Shown here: piece after piece, positions 42,065-51,357 of the stretch | Position numbering within the stretch: the stretch's first letter is position 1 | How the letters are laid out: each line of letters begins with the position of its first letter | Assembly (NCBI GenBank): GCA_964458255.1 | Contig: CAYWHY010000002.1 | Span: forward strand, 12,751 to 76,750 | Reading direction: 5' to 3' | Length of the DNA stretch: 64,000 nt | Source of the DNA: Suilimivivens sp964458255 | GTDB lineage: Bacteria; Bacillota; Clostridia; Lachnospirales; Lachnospiraceae | Program-made: the position numbers and the translations under genes | The notes under the pieces: model-generated | What the model saw: only the letters and a program-made list of their open reading frames with translations | What the model was told of the DNA's origin: nothing | The model's database searches: none

Positions 42065-43639
42065 ATGAAATCCGTGTCCTGTTATTATAAAAGACTTAAA
42101 ATCAGAGAGATAAAAATAGCAATACTGGCAGTAATTGTCAGTATCTTTTTTCTGCCTCATTATGTAACTTTTGAAAGTACGGGGAATAATATGTTTACCG
42201 TTATTTTAAACGGTGTAAAGGTTGGTACGGTGTCTGAGGCGGAAAAGGCAGAAGAATATGTAAGGGAAGCGAGGAAACAGATAGCATCAGACAGTGAAGA
42301 ACTGGTGCTTGCGGAAGGAGAACTTAAGATCGAGGGAAGTGAAGTTATCTGGGGAGAAGTGGACAATCCCCAAACTGTTATTTCCAATATGGCAATGGTT
42401 CTGGCTGATAATGTAAGAGAAACAATGAACCGCTCTTATGTGGTCAAAATTAATGATTATATGGTAAATCTGGCGAGTAAGGAAGAGGTGCAGGCACTTT
42501 TGCAGGCGGCAGTTGCTCAATATGATTTGCAAGGGAAGTATTCCGTAGAGCTTGATTTGGACCCGGACAGGGAATTGTCTGTTTTGTCGACTAAGGTAAT
42601 TTCTAAAGAAGAAGTAACAGGTGAAGAAGCGGCTGTTTCAGTCTGCGCCGGTATTGATGCAGAAATCGGTCAGGTTTTTGAAAATGTGGAGCCTGCAGGT
42701 GAAATGGATTTTGAAGACTATGACTTAGGATTAATATCCGTGGATTTCGGAGACACTATTGAGGTGGTAGAAGCTTATTTGGGTGCAGAAGAGCTGACGA
42801 AGCTTGAGGATGCTATCGAAGATGTGACGAAGGAAGAGGAAAAAAATGAGGTATATGAGGTGCAGTCGGGAGATACTTTATCTGAGATTGCGATTATTAC
42901 CAATATTCCTTTAGATAAACTGATTGAGATGAATGATACGCTGGAAGATGAAAATTCAATGATACGTGCAGGTGATGAACTGGTGATTACCGTTCCTGAA
43001 CCGGCACTTACGGTAGTGCGTCAGGAGGAAATGTATTACGAAGAAGATTACGAAGCAGACATTATATATGTAGATAATGATGACTGGTATACAACTGAAA
43101 CAAAAACTTTGCAGGAGCCTTCTGCGGGGCACAGAAAAGCAGTGGCAGTGGTTTCCTTCGAAAATGACAAAGAAGTGGGAAGGGAAATTATTAAGGAAGA
43201 AGTCACGTATGAAGCTGTTCCTAAGATTGTAGAAAGAGGAACTAAAATTCCACCCACCTACATCAAGCCTATTTCCGGAGGGCGTTTAAGCTCAAGGTTT
43301 GGACGGAGAAATGCACCTACCAAAGGTGCCAGCAGCTATCACAAGGGCGTGGACTGGGCAACGCCTACCGGAACGGCGGTGGCTGCCTCTTCGGGAGGAA
43401 CTGTTGCAAAGGCCGGATGGGGGAGCGGATATGGCTATGTGGTTTATATTAACCATCCGGACGGAAGGCAAACCAGATACGGACACTTAAGCAAAGTGCT
43501 GGTATCTGCGGGACAAACGGTGTCACAGGGACAGAAGATTGCGCTTAGCGGAAATACCGGTGTCAGCACAGGACCGCATTTACACTTCGAAATATTGATT
43601 AATGGTAAACAGGTTGACCCTTTTGCACACATGAACTGA
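42065..43639 (+). CDS. LysM-G5-M23 cell-wall peptidase
   Basis: ATG 42065 follows GAGGT. The 524-residue protein has an N-terminal membrane helix (about 18-36), a long acidic part (40-260), a LysM domain (about 263-309, YEVQSGDTLSEIA ... IRAGDELVITVP), a G5 domain (about 330-395, VVSFENDKEVGREIIKEEVT) and an M23 metallopeptidase domain (about 400-520). The zinc ligands are visible: SSYHKGVDW (His and Asp) and GPHLHFEI (His-x-His). It should cut peptidoglycan stem peptides or bridges outside the membrane. A promoter and an attenuator-like leader precede it; murA follows with its own promoter. Confidence 0.92.
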   Translation: MKSVSCYYKRLKIREIKIAILAVIVSIFFLPHYVTFESTGNNMFTVILNGVKVGTVSEAEKAEEYVREARKQIASDSEELVLAEGELKIEGSEVIWGEVDNPQTVISNMAMVLADNVRETMNRSYVVKINDYMVNLASKEEVQALLQAAVAQYDLQGKYSVELDLDPDRELSVLSTKVISKEEVTGEEAAVSVCAGIDAEIGQVFENVEPAGEMDFEDYDLGLISVDFGDTIEVVEAYLGAEELTKLEDAIEDVTKEEEKNEVYEVQSGDTLSEIAIITNIPLDKLIEMNDTLEDENSMIRAGDELVITVPEPALTVVRQEEMYYEEDYEADIIYVDNDDWYTTETKTLQEPSAGHRKAVAVVSFENDKEVGREIIKEEVTYEAVPKIVERGTKIPPTYIKPISGGRLSSRFGRRNAPTKGASSYHKGVDWATPTGTAVAASSGGTVAKAGWGSGYGYVVYINHPDGRQTRYGHLSKVLVSAGQTVSQGQKIALSGNTGVSTGPHLHFEILINGKQVDPFAHMN

Positions 43640-43648
43640 TGTTTGGCA

Positions 43649-43676
43649 TTTACAAATGAGTAGGATATGCTATACT
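43649..43676 (+). promoter_or_regulatory. Promoter of murA
   Basis: TTTACA (43649-43654), 16 bases, TATACT (43671-43676) preceded by TGC (extended -10). Confidence 0.65.
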
Positions 43677-43737
43677 AAAATGGTATGCTTATGAAGTTTT
43701 ATCGGAAGAATATTTTATATAGATATAGAGGTATACT

Positions 43738-45030
43738 ATGGAACAGTATGCAATTAGAGGCGGGAATCCGCTGGTTGGAGAAGTAGAGATAGGCGGCGCT
43801 AAGAATGCTGCTTTGGCAATATTGGCAGCCGCGGTAATGACGGAGGATACCGTCACAATAGAAAATGTACCTGATTTACGGGATACAGCAGCTATGCTGC
43901 AGGCGATGGAGTGTATTGGAATACAGGTAGAACGACTGGAAAGACATACAGTCAGAATTGCGGCAAAATCCATCAGCAATCTTGTGATTGAGGAAGACAG
44001 TATCAAAAAAATCAGAGCGTCCTATTATTTTTTGGGAGCACTGCTTGGAAAGTACAGGAAGGCAGAGGTAGCACTTCCCGGTGGCTGTAATATCGGTTTG
44101 CGTCCGATTGACCAGCATATTAAAGGCTTTCGTGCACTGGGAGCAGATGTAAGGATAGAGCATGGGTTAATTATTACGGAAGCACAGCAGCTGAGAGGCA
44201 ATCATATCTATTTAGATGTGGTTACTGTCGGAGCGACTATCAATGTGATGATGGCAGCGGTTATGGCAGAGGGACAGACAATTATTGAAAATGCAGCGAA
44301 GGAGCCTCATGTGGTGGATGTTGCCAACTTCCTAAACAGTATGGGTGCCATGATTAAAGGTGCAGGTACGGATGTGATTCGGATTAAAGGGGTTTCAAAG
44401 CTTCACGGAACGGAATATGCCATTATTCCCGATCAGATTGAAGCAGGAACTTTTATGTTTGCAGCCGCAGTGACGAAGGGGGATGTTACAGTCAAAAATG
44501 TCATTCCCAAGCATCTGGAGTCTATCAGTGCAAAGCTTATGGAAATTGGCTGTGAAATAGAAGAATCAGATGATGCAGTGCGTGTCGTGGCTGCAAAACC
44601 GCTTACCCATACACACGTAAAAACACTGCCTTATCCGGGGTTCCCAACAGATATGCAGCCACAGATTACGGTGGCACTGGGGCTTTCTAAAGGGACCAGT
44701 ATTGTGACGGAAAGTATTTTTGAAAACAGATTTAAATATGTAGATGAGTTAACCAGGATGGGAGCTAATATCAAGGTGGAAGGTAATACGGCCATTATTG
44801 ACGGTGTGGAAAAATACACAGGTGCCAGTTTGACGGCTCCCGATTTAAGGGCAGGTGCGGCATTGGTAACGGCTGCACTGGCAGCTGAGGGAATATCTAC
44901 CATTGATGATGTTAAATTCATTGAGAGAGGTTATGAAGATTTTCCACTTAAGCTACAGAGCCTGGGAGCTCAAATAGAAAAAGTAAATACAGAGAGACAA
45001 TTACAAAAATTCCGTTTAAAAACAGGGTAA
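43738..45030 (+). CDS. murA: UDP-N-acetylglucosamine 1-carboxyvinyltransferase
   Basis: The 430-residue enzyme catalyses the first committed step of peptidoglycan synthesis, adding enolpyruvate to UDP-GlcNAc. The start has GGNPLVGEVEIGGAKNAAL with the catalytic Lys-Asn, the flexible loop has LPGGCNIGLRPID with Cys117 as the active-site and fosfomycin-target Cys, and later blocks include VDVANFLNSMGA and PYPGFPTDMQPQ. GAGGTA precedes the ATG. Low-GC Gram-positives often have two paralogues; only one is in view. A bidirectional terminator follows. Confidence 0.96.
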   Translation: MEQYAIRGGNPLVGEVEIGGAKNAALAILAAAVMTEDTVTIENVPDLRDTAAMLQAMECIGIQVERLERHTVRIAAKSISNLVIEEDSIKKIRASYYFLGALLGKYRKAEVALPGGCNIGLRPIDQHIKGFRALGADVRIEHGLIITEAQQLRGNHIYLDVVTVGATINVMMAAVMAEGQTIIENAAKEPHVVDVANFLNSMGAMIKGAGTDVIRIKGVSKLHGTEYAIIPDQIEAGTFMFAAAVTKGDVTVKNVIPKHLESISAKLMEIGCEIEESDDAVRVVAAKPLTHTHVKTLPYPGFPTDMQPQITVALGLSKGTSIVTESIFENRFKYVDELTRMGANIKVEGNTAIIDGVEKYTGASLTAPDLRAGAALVTAALAAEGISTIDDVKFIERGYEDFPLKLQSLGAQIEKVNTERQLQKFRLKTG

Positions 45031-45036
45031 TAGAAA

Positions 45037-45060
45037 AAGCCGTCACTTTTGTGACGGCTT
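45037..45060 (+). terminator. Bidirectional terminator between murA and the HD-GYP gene
   Basis: AAGCCGTCAC (45037-45046) pairs perfectly with GTGACGGCTT (45051-45060), loop TTTT. The minus-strand side has T5 directly after the stem; the plus side has T5 a few bases on. Confidence 0.92.
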
Positions 45061-45068
45061 AATTGTTT

Positions 45069-46142
45069 TTATAAAATATCTTCAATATACAGATCCGAAT
45101 GAATGCTTAAATCAATAAAGCCGTTAGCTGTCTGGATGGTAGGGGAAGAGAGACGATCCCTGTTAATATATACAATTTTGCCCACCACTCCGTTGTTTAA
45201 ACGTACGGTATTAAGCAAATAAGTATTCACCACGTTTTCAAGAAAAGTTAAAATATATTTCGGGTCATATTTTTGCAGACCTTCATTTTCAAATATGGCA
45301 ATTGCCTTAAAGGGGCATAAAGGCCCACGATAAATGCGGGCGGAAGTCATGGCATCATACACATCGGCGATAGCAACGATTTTGGCATACGGGTCAATTT
45401 TGTCACCGGTAATACCGAAAGGATAACCGCTCCCGTCCCATCTTTCATGATGCATTAAAACGGCATTGCGTATGGAAGGGGAAACGGCTGATTTCTCAAG
45501 CATGCGATATCCTTCCTGGGGATGTGTCTTTACAATGCTGTATTCCTGCGGTGAAAGTGCGGATGGCTTTTTGATGATGCTGTCCGGGATTCGGGTCTTA
45601 CCAATATCGTGGAGAAGTCCGCTGATAGTTGCTGTTCGTATTTCTTCGTCGCTAAGACGGAGCCAATGGGCAAAAACGTTGCATATTAAAGCCACATTCA
45701 TACAGTGAACATAAGTTGCATCATCATATTCACGCATACAATGCAGCATATCAAATATGCCCGGACCGGTTGCATTGGAATCTAAGCTTTTTAAGGTGTT
45801 GTTAATCAATTTGTCAATATCTATGGGAGCCCCGCGTTCGATGACATCATTTACTGCGTCCTTAAGGACATCCACATCTTTTTCGAAATCCTTTTTGAAT
45901 TGAATGAATTCGGAGGTTTGACGGAGCTTTTCGGTATAGGAAATGGCATGATCGGAAAAATTGCCAAATTCTACAATTTCATCTTCCACATATACATGAA
46001 AAATGGAATAAAAAGTAAGCTTGGTAATCATTTTGTCGGTCAAAATAAGCCCTTTTGGAAGGACCAGCTGATGATTATAATTAAGAATGTCCTCTGCGGT
46101 AATCATACCGGGAACCAGTTCGGAAGTACTTACTCTTTTCAT
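45069..46142 (-). CDS. HD-GYP domain protein (likely cyclic-di-GMP phosphodiesterase)
   Basis: The 357-residue protein has an N-terminal region of about 130 residues with no receiver or membrane domain, then an HD-GYP domain. Visible: LLHDIGKTRIPD (His178, Asp179), HHERWDGSGYP (231-241, the GYP block) and KIVAIADVYDAMTS (metal Asp). Such enzymes hydrolyse c-di-GMP to GMP. The C-terminal 70 residues are a small beta-rich part. The start follows CGGAG. It has a fully consensus promoter, divergent from metK. The pilus and polysaccharide systems nearby are the sort of functions c-di-GMP controls; a link is inference. Confidence 0.9.
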   Translation of the reverse strand: MKRVSTSELVPGMITAEDILNYNHQLVLPKGLILTDKMITKLTFYSIFHVYVEDEIVEFGNFSDHAISYTEKLRQTSEFIQFKKDFEKDVDVLKDAVNDVIERGAPIDIDKLINNTLKSLDSNATGPGIFDMLHCMREYDDATYVHCMNVALICNVFAHWLRLSDEEIRTATISGLLHDIGKTRIPDSIIKKPSALSPQEYSIVKTHPQEGYRMLEKSAVSPSIRNAVLMHHERWDGSGYPFGITGDKIDPYAKIVAIADVYDAMTSARIYRGPLCPFKAIAIFENEGLQKYDPKYILTFLENVVNTYLLNTVRLNNGVVGKIVYINRDRLSSPTIQTANGFIDLSIHSDLYIEDIL

Positions 46143-46193
46143 ATCAACTCCGTTAAAAAATAAAGGTTATTGCGTAATAAAATTATTAAATAA

Positions 46194-46222
46194 ATTATAG
46201 ATTTTATGGGTAATATTGTCAA
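46194..46222 (-). promoter_or_regulatory. Consensus promoter of the HD-GYP gene
   Basis: On the minus strand: TTGACA (46222-46217), 17 bases, TATAAT (46199-46194). Both boxes match the sigma-A consensus exactly. It lies about 52 bases upstream of the start codon. Confidence 0.8.
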
Positions 46223-46236
46223 TGTATAATAATGTA

Positions 46237-46265
46237 TTGACAAAACGGAGTTTGTGGTGTAGCCT
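46237..46265 (+). promoter_or_regulatory. Promoter of the riboswitch-metK transcript
   Basis: TTGACA (46237-46242), 17 bases, TAGCCT (46260-46265), the latter weak. Transcription would begin some 25 bases before the riboswitch P1 stem. The whole 347-base interval 46143-46489 is taken up by two divergent promoters, the riboswitch and its terminator. Confidence 0.55.
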
Positions 46266-46297
46266 ATGTACAGATATGAAAATTCAATATTGTGAAT

Positions 46298-46409
46298 CTC
46301 TTATTCAGAGTGGTGGAGGTACATAGGACCAGTGAAGCCACGGCAACCCCGGTAACGGAAGGTGCCTGCCTGAGCGAGTAAAAGCCTTTGAGCTGTCGAA
46401 CAATAAGAG
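46298..46409 (+). ncRNA. SAM (S-box, SAM-I type) riboswitch
   Basis: The outer stem P1 is CTCTTATT (46298-46305) with AATAAGAG (46402-46409). Inside are the S-box core elements CAGAGTGGTGGAGG, GTGAAGCCACGGCAACC and GGAAGGTGCC, in the right order. It lies upstream of metK, a classic S-box target, and a terminator hairpin follows. S-adenosylmethionine binding should favour P1 and the terminator and so turn metK off. The loop between the GGAGG and GTGAAGCC elements (TACATAGGACCA) departs from the usual GACTGGCCC, so it is a somewhat variant member. Confidence 0.88.
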
Positions 46410-46429
46410 GATTTGATTATCAAAAATCT

Positions 46430-46454
46430 GTCCGCTTATAAGCGGACTTTTTTG
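46430..46454 (+). terminator. Riboswitch-controlled terminator before metK
   Basis: GTCCGCT (46430-46436) pairs with AGCGGAC (46441-46447), tetraloop TATA, followed by T6. It is the expression platform of the SAM riboswitch. Confidence 0.88.
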
Positions 46455-46489
46455 TTCCTATTAACAATTGATGAAAAAGGAGAAAAAAC

Positions 46490-47677
46490 ATGGAAAAAAG
46501 ATTATTTACTTCCGAATCTGTAACCGAAGGACATCCTGACAAAGTCTGCGATGCCATTTCCGATGCTATTTTAGACGCATGTATGGCACAGGACCCTATG
46601 AGTCGTGTTGCCTGTGAAACGGCATGCTGTACAGGCTTTGTATTAATTACCGGTGAGATTACTACAAATGCATACGTTGATATGCAGAAAGTTGTTCGTG
46701 ATACGGTAAAGGAAATCGGTTATACAAAAGCGGATTACAGGTTTGATGGTGACAGCTGTGCTGTATTTGTGGCAATTGATGAACAGTCTGCAGATATTGC
46801 CATGGGTGTTGACAAGGCGCTTGAAGCAAAAGAAAACAAAATGAGTGAAGAAGAAATTGAAGCAATCGGCGCGGGGGACCAGGGTATGATGTTTGGTTAT
46901 GCAACCAATGAAACACCCGAATTTATGCCCTATCCGATTTCTCTGGCTCATAAACTGGCATTACAGCTTACAAAGGTTCGTAAAGATGGTACTTTAACAT
47001 ATTTAAGACCTGATGGAAAGAGCCAGGTATCCGTAGAATATGATGAAAACGGAAAGCCCCTTCGTCTTGAGGCGGTTGTACTTTCCACACAGCATGATCC
47101 TGATGTGACTCAGGAACAGATTCATGAAGACATTAAGAAGTATGTATTTGACCCCATTTTGCCCAAAGAATTACTGGATGACAATACCAAATACTTTATT
47201 AACCCTACAGGCCGTTTTGTAATCGGCGGACCTCACGGAGATGCAGGCCTTACAGGACGTAAGATTATCGTAGATACTTACGGCGGATATGCCCGTCATG
47301 GCGGCGGTGCTTTCTCCGGTAAAGACTGTACAAAGGTTGACCGTAGTGCGGCTTATGCGGCACGTTACGTTGCCAAAAATATTGTGGCAGCAGGCATTGC
47401 TGATAAGTGTGAAATCCAGTTGTCTTATGCCATCGGTGTTGCACAGCCGACTTCCGTTATGGTCGATACCTTCGGAACAGGTAAGATTTCTGATGAAAAA
47501 CTGGTAGAAATTGTACGGGAAAACTTTGACCTTCGTCCGGCGGGCATTATCAGAATGTTAGATCTTCGTCGTCCGATTTACAAGCAGACGGCAGCTTACG
47601 GTCATTTTGGACGTAACGATCTTGATCTTCCCTGGGAGAAACTTGATAAGGTTGATGATTTGAAGAAGTATTTATAA
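46490..47677 (+). CDS. metK: S-adenosylmethionine synthetase
   Basis: The 395-residue enzyme makes S-adenosylmethionine from methionine and ATP. Signatures: TEGHPDKVCDAISDAILD (His15 and Asp17 at the active site), GAGDQGMMFGYATNET, GGPHGDAGLTGRKIIVDTYG (about 244-263) and GGGAFSGKDCTKVDRSAAY. AAAAGGAG precedes the ATG. Expression is under the SAM riboswitch upstream, giving feedback by product. Length is normal. Confidence 0.97.
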   Translation: MEKRLFTSESVTEGHPDKVCDAISDAILDACMAQDPMSRVACETACCTGFVLITGEITTNAYVDMQKVVRDTVKEIGYTKADYRFDGDSCAVFVAIDEQSADIAMGVDKALEAKENKMSEEEIEAIGAGDQGMMFGYATNETPEFMPYPISLAHKLALQLTKVRKDGTLTYLRPDGKSQVSVEYDENGKPLRLEAVVLSTQHDPDVTQEQIHEDIKKYVFDPILPKELLDDNTKYFINPTGRFVIGGPHGDAGLTGRKIIVDTYGGYARHGGGAFSGKDCTKVDRSAAYAARYVAKNIVAAGIADKCEIQLSYAIGVAQPTSVMVDTFGTGKISDEKLVEIVRENFDLRPAGIIRMLDLRRPIYKQTAAYGHFGRNDLDLPWEKLDKVDDLKKYL

Positions 47678-47706
47678 TTGAGAATTTAAAAATGTTATTG
47701 AGAAAA

Positions 47707-47742
47707 AGACAGCTTAGACATTTTCAAAGCTGTCTTTTTTTG
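47707..47742 (+). terminator. Rho-independent terminator after metK
   Basis: AGACAGCTT (47707-47715) pairs with AAGCTGTCT (47727-47735), then a run of T. It lies upstream of the dnaE start, which rules out the longer in-frame start at 47692. Confidence 0.9.
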
Positions 47743-47787
47743 TTAAAATACATTCATAGACAAAACATCAGAAAGCAGGAGGCTGTT

Positions 47788-50700
47788 ATGGCATTTGCAC
47801 ATCTTCATGTCCATACGGAATACAGTCTGTTGGACGGTTCCAACAAAATAAAAGAATATGTAAAGCGTGTTAAAGAGCTTGGCATGGATAGTGCAGCCAT
47901 TACAGACCATGGTGTTATGTACGGCGTCATTGATTTTTATAAGGCATGTAAGGAAGAAGGAATCAGACCGATTTTGGGCTGCGAGGTTTATGTGGCACCT
48001 AATTCACGCTTTGATAAAGAACTGACCGGTGGTGATGACAGATATTACCATCTTGTTTTGCTTGCGGAAAATAATACGGGATATGATAATCTGATGAAAA
48101 TTGTCAGCCGTGGTTTTACAGAAGGCTATTACTATAAGCCCAGAGTGGATATGGAGATTTTAAATGAATTTCATGAGGGGATTATAGCACTCTCTGCCTG
48201 CCTTGCGGGAGAGGTGCAACGTTATATCCAAAAGGGACTCATTGACGAGGCAAAGAAGGCGGCACTTAAATACAGAGACTGCTTTGGAGAAGATAACTAT
48301 TTCCTTGAAATGCAGGATCATGGATTACCGGAACAGAAAATGGTTAATACAGCTCTGCTTCAGATGAGTAAGGAGCTGAATATCCCGCTTGTCGTTACCA
48401 ATGATGTACATTATACCTATGCGGATGACGTGAAACCCCACGATATCCTGCTTTGTATTCAGACCGGCAAAAAGTTAGCGGACGAAGACAGAATGCGCTA
48501 TGAGGGCGGACAGTATTACGTGAAAAGCGAAGAAGAAATGAAAGGGCTGTTTCCGTATGCATGGGAGGCTGTTGAAAATACGCAGAGAATTGCACAGCGG
48601 TGTAACGTCGAAATCGAATTTGGCGTTACCAAGCTGCCCCATTTCGATGTACCGGAAGGCTATGATTCGTGGACTTATCTGAATAAGCTTTGTTATGACG
48701 GATTAAAGGAACGTTACGGTGAGGATATCAGTGCCCCTGCGGGAGATACCGGACTTACCTTGAAAGAGCGTCTTGACTATGAGCTGGATGTTATCAAAAA
48801 CATGGGGTATGTGGACTATTTCCTGATTGTGTGGGATTTTATCAATTATGCCAAACAAAACGGCATTATGGTAGGACCGGGAAGAGGATCGGCTGCGGGA
48901 AGTATTGTAGCTTATACCCTGAAGATTACCAATATCGATCCTATCAGATACAGCCTGCTGTTTGAACGTTTCCTTAATCCGGAGCGAGTATCCATGCCGG
49001 ATATTGATATTGACTTCTGTTTTGAAAGAAGACAGGAAGTAATTGATTATGTGGGACGTAAATACGGACAGGAAAAGGTAGTTCAGATTGTTACCTTCGG
49101 TACTCTGGCGGCAAAAGGTGTTATCCGTGATGTGGGACGTGTGATGGATTTGCCGTATGCGTATGTGGATTCACTGGCCAAGATGATTCCCAATGAACTG
49201 AATATTACCATTGAACGTGCGCTTCAGATTAATCCCGAGCTTCGCAAAATGTATGAAAGCGATTCACAGGTAAAGGAATTAATTGATATGAGTAAGCGTC
49301 TTGAGGGACTTCCCAGACATACCTCCATGCACGCGGCGGGAGTGGTAATCTGTTCAAGACCGGCAGAGGAATTAGTGCCCTTATCAAGAGGTTCGGACGG
49401 TTCCATAACGACCCAGTTTACCATGACGACCATTGAGGAGCTGGGGCTTCTTAAAATGGACTTTTTGGGGCTTCGTACCCTTACGGTCATTCGTGATGCG
49501 GTTGCCATGATTGAAAAGAGCAAAGGCATTCACATTGATATTGACAATATTGATTATGATGATAAAAAGGTGCTCGCTTCTTTGGGAACAGGAAAGACTG
49601 ATGGTGTGTTCCAGTTAGAAAGCGGCGGCATGAAAAACTTTATGAAGGAATTAAAGCCGGAAAACCTGGAAGATATTATTGCCGGTGTTTCTTTGTACCG
49701 TCCGGGTCCGATGGACTTTATTCCTAAGTATATTAAAGGAAAAAACAGTTCGGAACCGATTGTTTATTCCTGTCCGCAGCTTGAGCCGATTCTTTCACCT
49801 ACTTACGGTTGTATCGTGTATCAGGAGCAGGTTATGCAGATTGTGCGTGACCTTGGCGGTTATACACTGGGGCGAAGCGATTTGGTACGCCGTGCCATGA
49901 GCAAAAAGAAACAGTCTGTTATGGAAAAAGAGAGGGCAAACTTTATTTATGGAAATTTAGAAGAAGGTGTGCCCGGATGTGTGGCTAACGGCATACCGGA
50001 AGAGGTTGCTTCTCAGATTTATGATGATATGATGGATTTTGCAAAATATGCGTTTAATAAGTCTCATGCGGCCTGTTATGCGGTGGTGGCTTATCAGACT
50101 GCCTATCTGAAATATTATTATCCCGTAGAGTTTATGGCAGCACTTATGACATCCGTGATTGACAATTCGGCTAAAGTGGCAGAATATATTATGACCTGCC
50201 GTAATATGGGTATTAAAATCCTTCCTCCCGATATTAATCAGGGTGAGAGCGGATTTTCCGTAAAAGACAATTCCATCCGTTATTCACTTACGGCGATAAA
50301 GAGCGTGGGAAGACCGGTGATTGAAGCTGTGGTAAAGGAGAGACAGGAACGCGGCGAATTTACGAATTTGAAAGACTTTATCACCAGAATGGCGGATAAA
50401 GATGTAAACAAAAAGGCAATCGAAAACTTTATTAAGGCAGGAGCCTTTGACAGCCTTCCCGGTACAAGAAAACAGTTTATGAGTGCCTATGTGCAGATGA
50501 TGGAGCACATTGTACATGATAAGAAAAATAACATGGCAGGACAGATAAGTCTGTTTGATATTGTTTCCGAGGAGGAAAAGGAAGAGTTTGACGTAAAGCT
50601 TCCCGATGTAGGAGAGTACTCTAAGGAAATGCTCCTTGCTTTTGAAAAAGAAGTTCTTGGTGTTTATATCAGCGGCCATCCGTTAGAAGAATGGGAAGAA

Positions 50701-51279
50701 CTTTGGAAAAAAGGAGTTACCAACACGACAGCGGATTTTGTACTTGAGGAAGAAAGCAAAGAAACCGTGGTAAAAGATAATGCGACGGCTGTGATTGGCG
50801 GCCTTATTGCAGATAAAAAAATCAAATACACCAAAAATGATAAGATTATGGCCTTTTTGCAGGTGGAGGACCTGTTAGGAACTGTGGAGGTGATTGTTTT
50901 TCCCAGAGATTACGAGAAAAACAGTGCGAAACTTGTAGAAGATAATAAGGTTTTTGTCCGGGGAAGGGTTTCTTTGGAGGAAGAAAGAGACGGTAAGCTT
51001 ATCTGCGAAAGGATTACTTCTTTTGATGAAATTACCAAAAGATTATGGGTTAAATTTCCCACCATGGAAGAGTATGAGAAGAAGGCAGATGAACTGCTTA
51101 CAATGTTGGCGGCTTCGGATGGCAGAGACAGTGTCGTTATTTATATTGATGACCAAAAGCTCATGAAGAAGCTGCCTCCTAACCGCAATGTGAATGCAGA
51201 CGAAAATTTGTGCCAAAAATTAAGCAGTATCTATGGCACGGAAAACATAAAAGTAGTGTGGGATATGAAAAAAGATTGA
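47788..51279 (+). CDS. dnaE: DNA polymerase III subunit alpha
   Basis: ATG 47788 follows GCAGGAGG. The 1163-residue replicative polymerase has an N-terminal PHP domain (HLHVHTEYSLLDGSNKI, His5, His7, His9), a palm with SMPDIDIDF (catalytic Asp405 and Asp407), LPRHTSMHAAGVVIC and GVSLYRPGPMDFI, and a C-terminal OB domain (VIGGLIADKKIKYTKNDKI ... VIVFPRDYE). It lacks the internal exonuclease of PolC, so it is the DnaE type; low-GC Gram-positives usually have both. Length is standard. Confidence 0.97.
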   Translation: MAFAHLHVHTEYSLLDGSNKIKEYVKRVKELGMDSAAITDHGVMYGVIDFYKACKEEGIRPILGCEVYVAPNSRFDKELTGGDDRYYHLVLLAENNTGYDNLMKIVSRGFTEGYYYKPRVDMEILNEFHEGIIALSACLAGEVQRYIQKGLIDEAKKAALKYRDCFGEDNYFLEMQDHGLPEQKMVNTALLQMSKELNIPLVVTNDVHYTYADDVKPHDILLCIQTGKKLADEDRMRYEGGQYYVKSEEEMKGLFPYAWEAVENTQRIAQRCNVEIEFGVTKLPHFDVPEGYDSWTYLNKLCYDGLKERYGEDISAPAGDTGLTLKERLDYELDVIKNMGYVDYFLIVWDFINYAKQNGIMVGPGRGSAAGSIVAYTLKITNIDPIRYSLLFERFLNPERVSMPDIDIDFCFERRQEVIDYVGRKYGQEKVVQIVTFGTLAAKGVIRDVGRVMDLPYAYVDSLAKMIPNELNITIERALQINPELRKMYESDSQVKELIDMSKRLEGLPRHTSMHAAGVVICSRPAEELVPLSRGSDGSITTQFTMTTIEELGLLKMDFLGLRTLTVIRDAVAMIEKSKGIHIDIDNIDYDDKKVLASLGTGKTDGVFQLESGGMKNFMKELKPENLEDIIAGVSLYRPGPMDFIPKYIKGKNSSEPIVYSCPQLEPILSPTYGCIVYQEQVMQIVRDLGGYTLGRSDLVRRAMSKKKQSVMEKERANFIYGNLEEGVPGCVANGIPEEVASQIYDDMMDFAKYAFNKSHAACYAVVAYQTAYLKYYYPVEFMAALMTSVIDNSAKVAEYIMTCRNMGIKILPPDINQGESGFSVKDNSIRYSLTAIKSVGRPVIEAVVKERQERGEFTNLKDFITRMADKDVNKKAIENFIKAGAFDSLPGTRKQFMSAYVQMMEHIVHDKKNNMAGQISLFDIVSEEEKEEFDVKLPDVGEYSKEMLLAFEKEVLGVYISGHPLEEWEELWKKGVTNTTADFVLEEESKETVVKDNATAVIGGLIADKKIKYTKNDKIMAFLQVEDLLGTVEVIVFPRDYEKNSAKLVEDNKVFVRGRVSLEEERDGKLICERITSFDEITKRLWVKFPTMEEYEKKADELLTMLAASDGRDSVVIYIDDQKLMKKLPPNRNVNADENLCQKLSSIYGTENIKVVWDMKKD

Positions 51280-51304
51280 AATAGCCGATAAAACAGAGTA
51301 AAAT
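51276..51304 (+). promoter_or_regulatory. Promoter of pfkA
   Basis: TTGAAA (51276-51281, overlapping the dnaE stop), 17 bases, TAAAAT (51299-51304). It is 53 bases before the start codon. Confidence 0.5.
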
Positions 51305-51357
51305 AAAAAAAGCTTTGATAATAAAAGCAGCTCTTTGCAGGAAAGGACAGATAAAAT

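Noticed and set aside
39589..46142. A nucleotide-signalling defence island (alarmone synthetase, HD-GYP, HIT, membrane coiled-coil protein)
   Set aside because: The genes are scattered among housekeeping genes with separate promoters, and no effector, nuclease or mobile-element gene accompanies them.
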